Part shown: one piece after another, positions 49,834-60,116 of the stretch
Layout: each line of letters begins with the position of its first letter
Numbering within the stretch: position 1 is the stretch's first letter
From: Butyricicoccus sp. OM04-18BH
GTDB lineage: Bacteria > Bacillota > Clostridia > Oscillospirales > Butyricicoccaceae
Direction of reading: 5' to 3'
DNA length: 64,000 bases
Assembly: GCF_003481705.1 (NCBI RefSeq)
Contig: NZ_QULN01000001.1
Span: 310,001-374,000 of the forward strand
Made by a program: the position numbers and the translations under genes
Notes under the pieces: model-generated
The model's input: the letters and a program-made list of their open reading frames with translations, nothing else
What the model was told of the DNA's origin: nothing
Database searches by the model: none

Positions 49834-52125
49834 TTACTGCTTTACTTCCTCCATCACGAAGCACTCAATGATATCGCCTTCCTTGATATCATTGTAGTTC
49901 TCGATGCTCATGCCGCACTCGTATGCAGCAGCGACTTCCTTGACGTCGTCCTTGAAGCGCTTGAGGGTGTTGAGATGACCCTCGTGGAATACGATGCCGT
50001 CGCGAACAACGCGGACCTCAGCGTTGCGCTGGATCTTGCCGTCCTGAACGTAGCAGCCTGCGACCGCGCCTGCGCCGGTGATCTTGAATACCTGACGAAC
50101 CTCTGCGTGACCGAGCACGACTTCCTTGAACTTCGGCTCGAGCATGCCCTTCATCGCCTGCTCCATCTCCTCGATGGCATCATAGATGACGCGGTACATG
50201 CGCATGTCAACGCCCTGCTGTGCAGCGGATTCGGTCGCGGTGCGGTCCGGACGAACGTTGAAGCCAACGATGATCGCGCCCGAAGCGGCGGCGAGCATAA
50301 CGTCGGATTCGTTGATCGCGCCGACAGCGCCGTGGATAACGCGCACGCGAACCTCGTCGTTCGACAGCTTCTCGAGCGAGGAGCGAACCGCCTCAACAGA
50401 ACCCTGAACGTCTGCCTTGACGATGATGTTGAGCTCCTTCATCTCGCCCTGCTGAATGGAATCGAACAGGTTGTCGAGCGTTACCTTGTGGAACAGCTTG
50501 TTGCGCTCTTCCTTCTCCTTGTCCTTGCGCTGCTCGACCAGCTCGCGCGCCATCTTCTCGTCGTCTACAGCGTCGAAGATGTCGCCTGCGCCCGGGACCT
50601 CGGCCAGACCGATGATCTCGACCGGAACGGACGGACCTGCCTGCTCGATCTTCTTGCCGTCATCGTCGGTCATCGCGCGGACGCGGCCGACAGAGGTGCC
50701 CGCGATAACGGTATCGCCTGCGTGCAGGGTGCCGTTCTGAACGAGCAGGGTAGCGACCGGGCCGCGGCCCTTGTCGAGCTTGGCCTCGATGACAGTGCCG
50801 TGCGCCTTGCGGTTCGGATTTGCCTTGAGGTCAGCCATCTCTGCGGTCAGCAGAACCATTTCGAGCAGGTTGTCGATGCCCTGACCGAACTTCGCGGAGA
50901 TATTGCAGACGATGGTGTCGCCGCCCCACTCCTCCGGTACGAGTTCGTACTCGGTCAGCTGCTGGAGCACACGGTCCGGATTTGCCGCCGGCTTGTCGAT
51001 CTTGTTGACCGCAACGATGATCGGAACGCCTGCCGCCTTGGCATGGTTGATCGCCTCGATGGTCTGCGGCATGATGCCGTCGTCGGCTGCTACGACCAGG
51101 ATCGCAATGTCGGTGACCTGTGCGCCGCGTGCACGCATGGAGGTGAACGCCGCATGGCCCGGGGTGTCGAGGAAGGTGATCGGCTTGTCGTTGATCGTGA
51201 CGCGGTATGCGCCGATGTGCTGCGTAATGCCGCCGGCCTCGCCTGCGGTGACCTTGGTCTTGCGGATCGCGTCGAGCAGAGAGGTCTTGCCGTGGTCAAC
51301 GTGACCCATAACGACAACGACCGGATCGCGGGGCTGAAGCTCCTCTGCCTTGTCCTCGTGCTCGTCGAACAGCTGCTCCTCGATGGTAACGTGAACTTCC
51401 TTCTCGACCTTGCAGCCCATTTCCTCCGCAACGATCGCTGCGGTATCGTAGTCGATGACCTCGGAGATGGACGCCATGACGCCGAGCTTGATGAGGCCCT
51501 TGATAACGTCCGCTGCGGTGCGCTTCATGCGGGAAGCGAGCTCGCCGACCGAGATCTCGTCCGGGATCATGACCTTGACCGGGATCTTCTTGAGCGCTGC
51601 CATCTGCTGCTGACGCTGCAGGCGGCGCATCTTCTCCTGCTCCTCCTGACGGCGCTTGTTGCCGAACGGCTTGGAGCGCTGATCGGACTTCTTGGTGAGC
51701 TTCTGCTTCTTGGGGCCCTTGGACTCCATGCGCTCCGCCTTTGCGTCGACCAGCTTATCGACATGGTCGTCGTACTTTGCAAGGTTTACGTCGCCGGTGC
51801 CGCGCGTATCGATGCGGTGTACCTGCTTGACCTTGGAGGAAGCCGAAGTCTGCTCCGACGCCTTCTCGGCCGGCTTCTCCTCCTGCTTCGCGGCAGGCTG
51901 CTCCTTGCGCTCGGACTGCTGTGCGCCGAGCAGGCTTTCCATGTTCTTGACCTGATGATGCTGGGTCATATATTCAAAAATAACCGACAGATCAGCATCG
52001 TCGAGCACCTGCATATGGTTCTTCGGCTCGGTGCGATACTTGGTCAGAATTTCCGTGATCTCCCTGGTGGATACACCGAAGTCCTTTGCGACCTCGTGTA
52101 CCCGGTATTTATTGTCTAATGCCAT
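49834..52125 (-). CDS. infB: Translation initiation factor IF-2
   Basis: 763 residues from the ATG at 52123-52125 (GGAGG upstream). An N-terminal IF2_N domain ([22 protein letters not shown]), a charged linker, a second IF2_N domain, then the GTPase with [23 protein letters not shown] and NKIDKP, and domains II to IV ending [11 protein letters not shown]. It places initiator tRNA on the ribosome. A longer in-frame reading upstream has no binding site. Confidence 0.97.
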   Translation of the reverse strand: MALDNKYRVHEVAKDFGVSTREITEILTKYRTEPKNHMQVLDDADLSVIFEYMTQHHQVKNMESLLGAQQSERKEQPAAKQEEKPAEKASEQTSASSKVKQVHRIDTRGTGDVNLAKYDDHVDKLVDAKAERMESKGPKKQKLTKKSDQRSKPFGNKRRQEEQEKMRRLQRQQQMAALKKIPVKVMIPDEISVGELASRMKRTAADVIKGLIKLGVMASISEVIDYDTAAIVAEEMGCKVEKEVHVTIEEQLFDEHEDKAEELQPRDPVVVVMGHVDHGKTSLLDAIRKTKVTAGEAGGITQHIGAYRVTINDKPITFLDTPGHAAFTSMRARGAQVTDIAILVVAADDGIMPQTIEAINHAKAAGVPIIVAVNKIDKPAANPDRVLQQLTEYELVPEEWGGDTIVCNISAKFGQGIDNLLEMVLLTAEMADLKANPNRKAHGTVIEAKLDKGRGPVATLLVQNGTLHAGDTVIAGTSVGRVRAMTDDDGKKIEQAGPSVPVEIIGLAEVPGAGDIFDAVDDEKMARELVEQRKDKEKEERNKLFHKVTLDNLFDSIQQGEMKELNIIVKADVQGSVEAVRSSLEKLSNDEVRVRVIHGAVGAINESDVMLAAASGAIIVGFNVRPDRTATESAAQQGVDMRMYRVIYDAIEEMEQAMKGMLEPKFKEVVLGHAEVRQVFKITGAGAVAGCYVQDGKIQRNAEVRVVRDGIVFHEGHLNTLKRFKDDVKEVAAAYECGMSIENYNDIKEGDIIECFVMEEVKQ

Positions 52126-52336
52126 GGGCAATACCTCCAATTTATTTCGCTCGAAACCACGCTTTCGAGCGAGAATAGGCTGTGCCGCGCAAGGCGCGGA
52201 CAAATCCTTGGCGCAGTTCTGCGCGTCGCTTCGCGGCACACAGAACCGCTTTCCTGTATAAAAACCGTGATACATGCTCCCGGTTTTTATGAGCCTGCAC
52301 AGCAGGCTCTATTGAATGCGCGCTTTCGCGCGTTCG

Positions 52337-53017
52337 TTACGTTTTGTTGCGGAAGCTGCGCTTTTCGCCTGTAAAATGCGGTTTCCGTGCGCTGTCGCGA
52401 CGGAAGGGGCGCTCGCCGTCCGTCTTGCGGAAGGGGCGCTCGCCGTCCTTACGGTACGGGCGTTTCTCGCCGTCCGCCCTGCGGAAGGGGCGCTCGCCGT
52501 CCTTACGATACGGGCGTTTTTCGCCGTCCGCCTTGCGGAAGGGGCGCTTCTCCGCCGTTTTCGAGCGGATTTCCTCACGTTTTTCCGGTTCAACCGGCTT
52601 TTCCGTCTCGGTTTCCGCCTTGTTCTTCTGTTTTTTGATACCCTTGCGGGACTGGATGCGTGCATTCTTCTCGCTGAGGAGCTTTGCAGTCTCCGCATAC
52701 TCCTCGTGCTCGCTCGCCAGCTTTTCAACTGCGGACGAGGCGAGTCCGATATCCGTCACGGCAACGATCGCGCAGCCGGACTTGCCGACCGACGTGCCGA
52801 GTTCGATCTTACCGTGAGGCAGCTGCACGCAGGGAACATTCGCCTTCTCGGCGTAGAACGCACCTTTTTTCGCCGTGCTCGCGCCGGCGTCGCCTGCGAG
52901 GAACACGCATCTTGCCTTGTGGGCAAAGCACACCTCGCGCACCAGCTCATCGCCGTAGGCGAGCTTGCCTGCGCGGCGTGCAAGGCCGAGCATTCTCAGT
53001 ACAGGATCATTCGCCAT
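52337..53017 (-). CDS. ylxQ: L7Ae-family RNA-binding protein YlxQ with an Arg-rich repeat tail
   Basis: 226 residues from the ATG at 53015-53017. The first 100 are the L7Ae/L30e fold (RMLGLARRAGKLAYGDELVREVC, KARCVFLAGDAGAST). From about residue 115 a charged linker begins, and from about 160 a repeated GEKRP(F/Y)RK(D) tail of about six units. Usual YlxQ has only about 100 residues, so the tail is an addition. It makes the protein strongly basic, like RGG-type disordered RNA-binding tails. It lies between ylxR and infB in the usual order. Confidence 0.88.
   Translation of the reverse strand: MANDPVLRMLGLARRAGKLAYGDELVREVCFAHKARCVFLAGDAGASTAKKGAFYAEKANVPCVQLPHGKIELGTSVGKSGCAIVAVTDIGLASSAVEKLASEHEEYAETAKLLSEKNARIQSRKGIKKQKNKAETETEKPVEPEKREEIRSKTAEKRPFRKADGEKRPYRKDGERPFRRADGEKRPYRKDGERPFRKTDGERPFRRDSARKPHFTGEKRSFRNKT
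52385..52560 (-). repeat. Tandem repeat encoding the YlxQ tail
   Basis: Units of about 30 and 60 bases built on CGGAAGGGGCGCTCGCCGTC, with TTACGGTACGGGCGTTTCTC-like partners, repeat across the segment. Units are nearly identical, so copy number may vary between strains. Confidence 0.75.
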
Positions 53018-53288
53018 GTGCGCCCTCCTGTTCCATCTGCTGCTCGAGCTGGTCATAGACCGTTTCGGGCACGGTGACGCTGAGCGCGCGCTCGATTGCG
53101 CGGCTCTTGCGTGCCTTCTTGAGGCATTCCGGCCTGCCGCACAGATACGCGCCGCGTCCGGGTGCCTTTCCCTTGAAATCGAGCGTGATCTCGCCCTCGG
53201 GCGAGCGCACAACGCGGATCAGCTCCCTTTTCGGGAACATTTCACGGCAGCCAAGGCACTGCCGCATGGGAATCTTCTTTTGTACCAT
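53007..53288 (-). CDS. ylxR: YlxR family RNA-binding protein
   Basis: 93 residues from the ATG at 53286-53288. MRQCLGCREMFPKRELIRVVRSPEG and GRGAYLCGRPECLKKA are the YlxR signature. The protein binds RNA and has been linked to RnpB or transcription control. It follows nusA and overlaps ylxQ by 11 bases. Confidence 0.92.
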   Translation of the reverse strand: MVQKKIPMRQCLGCREMFPKRELIRVVRSPEGEITLDFKGKAPGRGAYLCGRPECLKKARKSRAIERALSVTVPETVYDQLEQQMEQEGAHGE

Positions 53289-53310
53289 ATTCTGCCGCAC
53301 CTCCGCCTGC

Positions 53311-54429
53311 TTATTCAGCCTGCGGCTCGGTCTGCGGCTCCTCGACCGGCTCCGCCTCCGGCTCAGCCTGCGCCTGAGACTGCGGCGCAATGTCGATCTT
53401 GCAGCCGGTCAGCTTGGCAGCGAGACGGGCGTTCTGACCCTCCTTGCCGATTGCAAGGGACAGCTGATCGTCCGGAACGATGACGCGGCAGGACTTGCCG
53501 TCCGCCTGCATGGAAGCGGAGATAACGTCCGCCGGTGCGAGTGCTGCGGATACGAAGGTTGCCGTATCCTCGTTCCACTTGATGATGTCGATCTTCTCGC
53601 CGTTCAGCTCTGCGGTGATGTTGGAAACACGCGCGCCGCGGGTACCGACGCAGGCGCCGATCGGATCAACGTTCTCGTCGTGCGAGGTAACGGCGATCTT
53701 GGTGCGGTTGCCTGCCTCACGAGCGATGGACTTGACCTCGACCACGCCGGAATGGATCTCCGGTACCTCGAGCTCGAACAGGCGCTTGACCAGACCCGGA
53801 TGGGTGCGGGAAACGATGACCTGCACGCCGCGGGTGCCGCGGCGGACCTCGATGAGGTAAACCTTGACGTGCTGACCCTCGACGAGCGTTTCGCCGCGGA
53901 CCTGCTCGGAAGCCGCAAGGATAGCCTCGCTCTTCTCGCCGCCGGAAACAACGTCCAGATAAGCGCTGCCGCTGCGCGGGTCGATGCGTGCGACCGTAGC
54001 GTTCAGGATCTCGTGCTCCTTGCTCTCGAACTCGGAGATGACCATGCCGCGCTCCGCCTCGCGGATGCCCTGAATGATGACCTGCTTTGCGGTCTGGGCA
54101 GCGATGCGGCCGAACGACTTGGTCGGGATGTCGATGTCGATGATGTCGCCGACCTGCGGATTTACCTTGTAGTCGGCAGCCTCCTCGAGGGTGATCTCCT
54201 CATAGGGCTCATAAAGGTCCTCGGTGCGGACGACCGTCTTGCGCACGTACATACGGATGGTCTTTTCCTCGCGGTTCGGCTCAACGTAAACGTTGTCAGT
54301 CATGCCGTCGTTGTCGCGCTTGTAAGCGGTGATGAGTGCCTGACCTACGCGGTCGAGCATATAGTCCACCGGGATGCCCTTTTCTTTTTCGAGCTGTTCC
54401 AGGGCGTCAAAAAATTCTGCGTTCACCAT
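53311..54429 (-). CDS. nusA: Transcription termination/antitermination protein NusA
   Basis: 372 residues: an N-terminal RNA polymerase-binding domain, an S1 domain (about 130-200) and two KH domains (RTKIAVTSHDENVDPIGACVG, LSLAIGKEGQNARLAAKLTG), then a Gln/Glu/Pro-rich tail. It modulates pausing and termination. It lies 20 bases after rimP. Confidence 0.97.
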   Translation of the reverse strand: MVNAEFFDALEQLEKEKGIPVDYMLDRVGQALITAYKRDNDGMTDNVYVEPNREEKTIRMYVRKTVVRTEDLYEPYEEITLEEAADYKVNPQVGDIIDIDIPTKSFGRIAAQTAKQVIIQGIREAERGMVISEFESKEHEILNATVARIDPRSGSAYLDVVSGGEKSEAILAASEQVRGETLVEGQHVKVYLIEVRRGTRGVQVIVSRTHPGLVKRLFELEVPEIHSGVVEVKSIAREAGNRTKIAVTSHDENVDPIGACVGTRGARVSNITAELNGEKIDIIKWNEDTATFVSAALAPADVISASMQADGKSCRVIVPDDQLSLAIGKEGQNARLAAKLTGCKIDIAPQSQAQAEPEAEPVEEPQTEPQAE

Positions 54430-54449
54430 TTTTCCAATCCAACTCCTTT

Positions 54450-54914
54450 TTATATCTCGACCGCAAGACGAACTGCGGCAATGTCCTTCGGCTCAAATAC
54501 GGTGCGCTCGCCGCCGATGTCGAGCGTTACCGCGCCGTTGTCGTAGCCTGCGAGGGTGCCCTCGATCTGCTTTGCGCCGTTCATGGCCTTGTACAGACCG
54601 ACCTCGACCGTCTGTCCCATGAACGCCTCGAAATGCTCGGGGCGCTTGAGACGGCGGGCAAGTCCCGCCGAGGAAACGCACAGCGTGTAGGACGGCATAT
54701 CGTCAAATTCCTTTGCGTCCAGCATGGGGTCAAGCGCGCGGGAGACCTTCTCACACTGGTCGATATTCACGCCCTCCGGGTGGTCCACGGTGACGGTCAG
54801 CATATACTGTCCGCCCTCTTTTTCAAATTCTACATCCCACAGAGAAACGCCGGCCTGTTCGCACAGGGGTCTGACCAGCTCTTCCACGCGGGCGACGATC
54901 TGCTTTGCCTGCAA
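54450..54914 (-). CDS. rimP: Ribosome maturation factor RimP
   Basis: 154 residues from a TTG at 54912-54914 directly served by GAAGGAGGG; an upstream ATG at 54956 has no binding site. CEQAGVSLWDVEFEKEGGQYMLTV, DHPEGVNIDQCEKVSRAL and YTLCVSSAGLARRLKRPEHF are RimP signatures. It helps 30S assembly and heads the nusA-infB operon. Confidence 0.95.
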   Translation of the reverse strand: MQAKQIVARVEELVRPLCEQAGVSLWDVEFEKEGGQYMLTVTVDHPEGVNIDQCEKVSRALDPMLDAKEFDDMPSYTLCVSSAGLARRLKRPEHFEAFMGQTVEVGLYKAMNGAKQIEGTLAGYDNGAVTLDIGGERTVFEPKDIAAVRLAVEI

Positions 54915-55012
54915 AGCCGTCCCTCCTTCGGTTATCGAAAAATTTTGTATAAGCAAAACGTAAGGAGTGGCACTTGGCCACTCCCTACGGTTACTTTCAT
55001 TCTTACTTTAAC

Positions 55013-55041
55013 AGTATAACACGTGCAGCACGCTATTGCAA
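55013..55041 (-). promoter_or_regulatory. Promoter of the rimP-nusA-infB operon
   Basis: On the minus strand TTGCAA (55036-55041), 17-base spacer, TATACT (55013-55018). The leader holds a GGAGTGGC/GCCACTCC hairpin (about 54964-54984) that is not followed by a T-run. Confidence 0.75.
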
Positions 55042-55128
55042 GCGTTTTTGGAATAATCATCTCGGTTTTCCCTGTAAAACTGCACAAAATTAGGCGTGCA
55101 GACTGCATATTTTCGAAAAATATAAAAA

Positions 55129-55305
55129 TCAGCGTTTGCCGCTGCCGTTCTTCACCTCATGCAGGATGCATAAGCCCATCGCGAGGATGGGAAACAAGTT
55201 TCGCAGTCCGAGGAAGCCCATCGGGTCGCCAAACGGAATATTGGCATCCAGTATCAGCCCAATAAACCACGCAATAATGGTGAATATGGTCGTTTTCAGG
55301 TACAT
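55129..55305 (-). CDS. Small membrane protein, 58 residues
   Basis: Translated by hand from the ATG at 55303-55305 with GGGGGGAGATT upstream. Two hydrophobic stretches (IFTIIAWFIGLILDA and LFPILAMGLCILHEV) flank a Gly/Pro turn, and the tail is basic (KNGSGKR). Family unknown. It stands between the rimP promoter and the DUF2500 gene. The spacer 55306-55558 shows no convincing gene. Confidence 0.55.
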   Translation of the reverse strand: MYLKTTIFTIIAWFIGLILDANIPFGDPMGFLGLRNLFPILAMGLCILHEVKNGSGKR

Positions 55306-55558
55306 AATCTCCCCCCCCTTCCTTTCTGTTGCCGAAAACCTTTTACTGTAAGTTCAGGATAGCACAGTATTGTTGGTTCTGCAAGGCTTTTGCGTATTGG
55401 GAAACGATATTCGCAGGGCGTGACGACCTCGGCACGCTGTTTCTCACGTTCTGCACCGGTTTACGGCGGCTGGCTGAGGGCAGCCTGCCCTACGGTGTCT
55501 GTTCAGGCATTGCCGAGTACCGTCCGGGTGAGATTTCGGCCGAAGCCTGAAAAAGAGC

Positions 55559-55936
55559 TTATCGCTCAAACGACAGATACCGCGTCCCCTGGAAGGTTAG
55601 TCTACCGGTGTCGCCCTCTGCGAGCATGCCGTATTCCAAGCCGGAAACATGGAATTCCATCCGGTCTCCGCTTTCTACCTGAAACGTGACATAATAGGTC
55701 GTGCTCGACGTTGTGTGGAAGCCGTGCGCTCCGCTCATGTCGCCTGCATTGGCATGCCGGTGATGCGAGACATCTGTCCGCTTTGCAACGATCACCGCCG
55801 GTACGGTCAATCTGGGCGAATTATTGTTCTTATGCCATGTGCTTATCCCCTGTATGATGGAAAAAATGATGATGCCAAATACGACAATAAACATGATGGG
55901 AACGATGAAACTCAATATATCAAACATTGCAAACAT
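55559..55936 (-). CDS. DUF2500 family membrane protein
   Basis: 125 residues: an N-terminal membrane helix (IVPIMFIVVFGIIIFSIIQGI), WHKNNNSPRLTVPAVIVAKRTDVSHH, then TTYYVTFQVESGDRMEFHVSGLEYGMLAEGDTGRLTFQGTRYL split across the domain, all DUF2500 hallmarks. Function unknown. It is a single gene with AT-rich flanks. Confidence 0.88.
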   Translation of the reverse strand: MFAMFDILSFIVPIMFIVVFGIIIFSIIQGISTWHKNNNSPRLTVPAVIVAKRTDVSHHRHANAGDMSGAHGFHTTSSTTYYVTFQVESGDRMEFHVSGLEYGMLAEGDTGRLTFQGTRYLSFER

Positions 55937-56125
55937 CTTTCAGCCCTCCTTCAACGTTCCAATTTTCAATCAGACAATTTACGTTCTACCTACATAGTAT
56001 CATAGGTATCCAAAAAAGGCAAAAAGAAAAAGGTTATCCAATAAGCACGCTACTGGATAACCTTTTTGAAAATCATTTTTTCCCGAGCCTGCGCTCAGGT
56101 CGAGTCGTCAGTATTCCGTCAGGAA

Positions 56126-56470
56126 TTACTTAACCAGCTCGATGATTGCCATCTCTGCGCAGTCGCCGCGGCGGGGACCGATCTTTACGATGCGGGTGTA
56201 GCCACCGTTACGGTTAGCGTACTCCGGAGCGATCTCAGAGAACAGCTTAGCAACAACTGCTTCCTTGGTGACGTAAGCCATAGCCTGACGACGGGAAGCC
56301 AGAGTGTTCTTCTTGCCGAGGGTAATCATCTTCTCGGTCATCGGGCCTACTTCCTTAGCGCGAGCGAGGGTGGTCTCAACCTTGCCGTTCTCCAGCAGGT
56401 AGGTTACCAGCGCACGCAGCATAGCCTTACGATGGTCAGTAGGACGGCCGAGCTTGCGATTGTTAGCCAT
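56126..56470 (-). CDS. rplQ: 50S ribosomal protein L17
   Basis: 114 residues: [30 protein letters not shown] and [19 protein letters not shown]. It is the last gene of the alpha operon, after rpoA, as usual. Confidence 0.98.
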   Translation of the reverse strand: MANNRKLGRPTDHRKAMLRALVTYLLENGKVETTLARAKEVGPMTEKMITLGKKNTLASRRQAMAYVTKEAVVAKLFSEIAPEYANRNGGYTRIVKIGPRRGDCAEMAIIELVK

Positions 56471-56630
56471 TCGTGTTTACCTCCAAATTAAAGTAAAAGC
56501 GGCGGCGCGGTAAAACGTACCGCCGCGTCAGTTCAGTTACAGTGCCTCACGGCACACAGTTTGTCCGTTTTCGGTAATCAAGCTGTTTCGCTTGCAGCTT
56601 CTGACGAAGCTGTGGGCGAAAGTACGAAGA

Positions 56631-57578
56631 TTACTCCTCGGACTTTGCAAGATGCAGGCCCATAGCCTCCAGCTTGCCGATGACCTCTTCCAGGGACTTG
56701 CGGCCCAGGTTGCGAACCTTCATCATGTCCTCCTCAGAGGTGTTGATGAGATCCTCAACCGTGTTGATGCCTGCGCGCTTGAGGCAGTTGAAGGAACGAA
56801 CGGAGAAGTCCAGCTCCTCGATCGTCATTTCAAGCACCTTATCGTGCTGCGCTTCAGCCTTTTCAACAACGGTGGACTTGGAGCCGATCTCCTCGGACAG
56901 GTCTACGAACAGATCGAGATGGTCGCGGAGAACCTTTGCGCCGAGCGATACAGCGTCACGGGCGGTGATGGTTCCGTCGGTCCAGATCTCGAGCGTCAGC
57001 TTATCATAGTCGGTCAGATCGCGGACACGGGTGTTTTCAACCGTGTAGTTGACCTTGTAGACCGGCGTGTAGATCGAATCCACCGGAATGACGCCGATGG
57101 AGGTCTGATGCTGCTTGTTCTTCTCGGCCGGAACATAGCCGCGGCCGGAAGTCATCGTAATCTCCATGGACAGGCGAGCATCGCTCATCAGGGTAGCGAT
57201 GTGCAGGTCAGGATTCAGAATCTCGACCTCACCGTCCGCGTGGATATCACCGGCCTTGACCTCGCCCTCGCCGGCAGCCTCGATGTAGACCGTCTTGGGG
57301 CCGTCGCAGTGCAGCTTGGCAATGATGCCCTTGACGTTCAGCACGATCTCGGTAACGTCTTCCTTAACGCCCGGGATGGTGGAGAACTCGTGCTGCACGC
57401 CTGCAATCTTGATGCTGGACGCTGCCGTACCCGGCAGAGAGGACAGCAGAATGCGGCGCAGGGAGTTGCCCAGCGTGGTGCCATATCCGCGCTCCAGCGG
57501 CTCTACGACGAACTTGCCGTAGGAGCCGTCCTCGGCGAGCTGCTCACAGTCAATACGCGGTTTTTCGATTTCGATCAT
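56631..57578 (-). CDS. rpoA: DNA-directed RNA polymerase subunit alpha
   Basis: 315 residues from the ATG at 57576-57578. The N-terminal dimerisation domain ([25 protein letters not shown]) is followed by a C-terminal domain with [20 protein letters not shown] and [16 protein letters not shown], which binds UP elements and activators. Located between rpsD and rplQ. Confidence 0.98.
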   Translation of the reverse strand: MIEIEKPRIDCEQLAEDGSYGKFVVEPLERGYGTTLGNSLRRILLSSLPGTAASSIKIAGVQHEFSTIPGVKEDVTEIVLNVKGIIAKLHCDGPKTVYIEAAGEGEVKAGDIHADGEVEILNPDLHIATLMSDARLSMEITMTSGRGYVPAEKNKQHQTSIGVIPVDSIYTPVYKVNYTVENTRVRDLTDYDKLTLEIWTDGTITARDAVSLGAKVLRDHLDLFVDLSEEIGSKSTVVEKAEAQHDKVLEMTIEELDFSVRSFNCLKRAGINTVEDLINTSEEDMMKVRNLGRKSLEEVIGKLEAMGLHLAKSEE

Positions 57579-57662
57579 GTGGTACCCTCCTTCACGTTGG
57601 TTGGAAACTCTAAGCGGAACAGACGCAGCAGACGCCACGCCCGTTCCAAAAGCGAGGGTCTA

Positions 57663-58256
57663 TTATTTCGAGTACAGCTCGACGATGAGGTGCTCAGCAA
57701 CTTCGTAGTCGATGTCGTCGCGTGCCGGCATTGCTACAACCTTGCCCTCGAAAGCATCGTTAGCCTTCTCGATCCACTTCGGGCAAGCCTTCTTGCCGTT
57801 TTCCTCGAGCAGAGACTTGAACTTGGTGGTGGTGCGGGACTTCTCGCAGACTGCAACTACGTCGCCCGGCTTAACCTGGAAGGACGGGATGTTGACGCGC
57901 TTGCCGTTTACGGTGAAGTGGCCGTGGTTTACGAGCTGACGAGCTTCGCGGCGGGTGTTGCCGAAGCCCATGCGGAATACTACGTTGTCGAGACGGCGCT
58001 CGAGCTCCTGGAGCAGGATCTCACCGGTGATGCCCTGCTTGCGCTCAGCCTTCTCGTAGTAGTGATGGAACTGCTTCTCGAGAACGCCGTAGATAAACTT
58101 TACCTTCTGCTTCTCGTTGAGCTGCATGCCGTACTCAGACTGCTTGCGGCGAGTCTGCTTGGGCTGGCGCTTGGTAGACTTGGAGTAACCAAGTACCGCC
58201 GGGGAAAGACCAAGCGTCTTGCAACGCTTGAGAACGGGCTGGGTATTCTTAGCCAT
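57663..58256 (-). CDS. rpsD: 30S ribosomal protein S4
   Basis: 197 residues with the S4 RNA-binding motif (LERRLDNVVFRMGFGNTRREARQLVNHGHFTVNG). It lacks the zinc Cys cluster near the N-terminus. S4 starts 16S assembly and often represses the alpha operon. Placed between rpsK and rpoA. Confidence 0.98.
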   Translation of the reverse strand: MAKNTQPVLKRCKTLGLSPAVLGYSKSTKRQPKQTRRKQSEYGMQLNEKQKVKFIYGVLEKQFHHYYEKAERKQGITGEILLQELERRLDNVVFRMGFGNTRREARQLVNHGHFTVNGKRVNIPSFQVKPGDVVAVCEKSRTTTKFKSLLEENGKKACPKWIEKANDAFEGKVVAMPARDDIDYEVAEHLIVELYSK

Positions 58257-58276
58257 TTATTGGTTTCCTCCTTCTA

Positions 58277-58681
58277 TTATACGCGACGACGCTTCGGCGG
58301 GCGGCAGCCGTTGTGCGGGATCGGGGTTACGTCCTTGATCATGGTAACCTCGAGGCCAGCGGCCTGCAGTGCACGGATAGCAGCCTCACGGCCGGAACCC
58401 GGGCCCTTAACATATACTTCTACGGTCTTCAGGCCGTGCTCCATAGCAGCAGCGGCAGCGGTCTCAGCCGCGGTCTGAGCTGCGAACGGAGTGGACTTAC
58501 GAGAACCACGGAAGCCCATCTCGCCGGAGGAAGCCCAGGAAATAGCGTTGCCGTTCAGGTCGGTAATCGTAACGATCGTGTTGTTGAAAGAGGAACGGAT
58601 GTGAGCCGCGCCCTTCTCGATATTCTTGCGCTCGCGGCGACGAGTACGGGTCGCTGCGCCCTTCTTCTGTACCTTAGCCAT
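58277..58681 (-). CDS. rpsK: 30S ribosomal protein S11
   Basis: 134 residues: [32 protein letters not shown] and the basic C-terminus [14 protein letters not shown] are S11 signatures. It lies in the platform of the 30S subunit. Confidence 0.98.
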   Translation of the reverse strand: MAKVQKKGAATRTRRRERKNIEKGAAHIRSSFNNTIVTITDLNGNAISWASSGEMGFRGSRKSTPFAAQTAAETAAAAAMEHGLKTVEVYVKGPGSGREAAIRALQAAGLEVTMIKDVTPIPHNGCRPPKRRRV

Positions 58682-58697
58682 TTATACGTTCCCCTCC

Positions 58698-59066
58698 TTA
58701 CTTCTTCTTGTTCGCAATGGTCTTCTTCGGGCCCTTGCGGGTGCGTGCATTGGTCTTGGTGCGCTGACCGCGAACCGGCAGGCCGCGGCGATGACGCAGG
58801 CCGCGATAGCAGCCGATCTCGACCAGACGCTTGATGTTCAGGCCGATCTCACGGCGCAGGTCACCCTCGACGTTGTAGTCGCGCTCGATGACTTCACGCA
58901 GCTTAGCAGCCTCTTCTTCGGTCAGGTCCTTGACGCGGGTATCCGGATTGATACCGGTCTTAGCAAGGATTTCGTTGGACGTCTTGCGGCCAATGCCGAA
59001 GACGTAGGTCAGGCCGATCTCCACGCGCTTCTCGCGGGGAAGGTCAACACCGGCAATACGTGCCAT
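58698..59066 (-). CDS. rpsM: 30S ribosomal protein S13
   Basis: 122 residues from the ATG at 59064-59066. [21 protein letters not shown] at the start, [25 protein letters not shown] near the end. S13 bridges to the large subunit. A spacer of more than 300 bases separates it from rpmJ, which is unusual. Confidence 0.98.
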   Translation of the reverse strand: MARIAGVDLPREKRVEIGLTYVFGIGRKTSNEILAKTGINPDTRVKDLTEEEAAKLREVIERDYNVEGDLRREIGLNIKRLVEIGCYRGLRHRRGLPVRGQRTKTNARTRKGPKKTIANKKK

Positions 59067-59382
59067 ACTATTATAACCTCCATAGTTACACACTGAGGCG
59101 TGTTTGCAAACACAGTATAGGGACCGCCTCCGCCCCTGCAGCGTCGCGCTCGCCGCGCGTGCTTGTCGTGTTCGCGTAAACCATGATCCGCGCCCCTGGG
59201 CGCGCATTTATTCGGCGATTGCGAACAATCGCCATAAAAAGTCCAGCTTTGCCGGACTTTTTATACCTTGACTCAGCGATCTTGGATCGCGTCGTTCGGG
59301 TATCAAAAACAAGTTTCGTCAGGAACTTGTTTTTGTATATAGGGGACTTTTGAAGTCCCCTATAAAGCGCCGAAGGCGCTTC
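59067..59382 (-). repeat. Hairpin-rich spacer between rpmJ and rpsM
   Basis: No gene. Perfect or near-perfect stems: AAAAAGTCC-AGC/GCC-GGACTTTTT (59236-59262, a fragment of the dispersed repeat), AAAACAAGTT/AACTTGTTTT (about 59307-59333), TAGGGGACTT/AAGTCCCCTA (about 59339-59361) and AGCGCC/GGCGCT just before the rpmJ stop. Several have T-runs on the minus strand and could attenuate transcription inside the operon. Confidence 0.65.
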
Positions 59383-59520
<138 letters not shown>

Positions 59521-59598
59521 TTATGGTGGGATGGGACACCGGGGAGACCCCGGCGACCACTGGCGCGCAGGTCACATGCGTACCTCCGCCCGCTTTTA

Positions 59599-59817
59599 TC
59601 ACTTGGAACGCCAGGTGATACGACCGCGGGTCAGGTCGTAAGGCGACATCTGTACGGTGACCTTGTCGCCCGGAAGAATGCGGATAAAGTTCATGCGGAG
59701 CTTGCCGGAGATATGGGCCAGAATTTTATGGCCGTTCGGCAGCTCTACCTGAAACATAGCGTTCGGCAGCGCCTCTACGACGGTGCCTTCCAGCTCGATC
59801 ACATCATCTTTTGCCAT
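59599..59817 (-). CDS. infA: Translation initiation factor IF-1
   Basis: 72 residues from the ATG at 59815-59817. The OB-fold sequence [39 protein letters not shown] and [19 protein letters not shown] is typical IF-1. It lies downstream of a KOW-domain gene in the clostridial order. Confidence 0.98.
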   Translation of the reverse strand: MAKDDVIELEGTVVEALPNAMFQVELPNGHKILAHISGKLRMNFIRILPGDKVTVQMSPYDLTRGRITWRSK

Positions 59818-59837
59818 TGTTCGTTTCCCCTCCTCGG

Positions 59838-60116
59838 TCAAATGTTGTCCTCGTCCCCTGTCCAGAGGGCGAGCGCCTTGCGGATTTCACTGTTTGTCAG
59901 CCGGCCGCCCTCCTCGAGCTTGAGCCGGGTCCGCTCATCGCACGCCCCCTGTCGGGAAACGTGCTTTTCGCGTTTGCGCTTCGGGTTTTCCGCCCGCCGC
60001 GCGCGTCCGTTCGCCAGCAGGAGGAAATCCCCCTCCTCCGCGACGACCAGCATGAGCTGTCCTCTGTCCCTTCCGGTCAGAGAGAGCACGATGTCGGATA
60101 ATCGGGCGCGAGACAT
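59838..60116 (-). CDS. KOW-domain RNA-binding protein
   Basis: About 92 residues; the ATG at 60114-60116 follows GAGGT, and an adjacent GTG is possible. [28 protein letters not shown] is a KOW/L14e-like fold; KRKREKHVS and a C-terminal acidic helix follow. Such proteins are conserved between map and infA in Firmicutes and probably bind ribosomal RNA. It overlaps the map stop. Confidence 0.88.
   Translation of the reverse strand: MSRARLSDIVLSLTGRDRGQLMLVVAEEGDFLLLANGRARRAENPKRKREKHVSRQGACDERTRLKLEEGGRLTNSEIRKALALWTGDEDNI

Noticed and set aside
49975..52119. 714-codon + strand frame opposite infB, and similar long frames opposite secY, rpoA, rpsD, murA, walK, ribF and truB
   Set aside because: All are shadows of highly conserved genes on the other strand.
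52385..52560. Possible CRISPR array
   Set aside because: The repeats are contiguous and in frame with the YlxQ tail; there are no unique spacers and no cas genes.
55329..55550. 73-codon + strand frame between the small membrane protein and DUF2500 genes
   Set aside because: No usable binding site, no recognisable domain, and it begins in an untranslated AT-rich leader. It could be a worn relic but I cannot support it.
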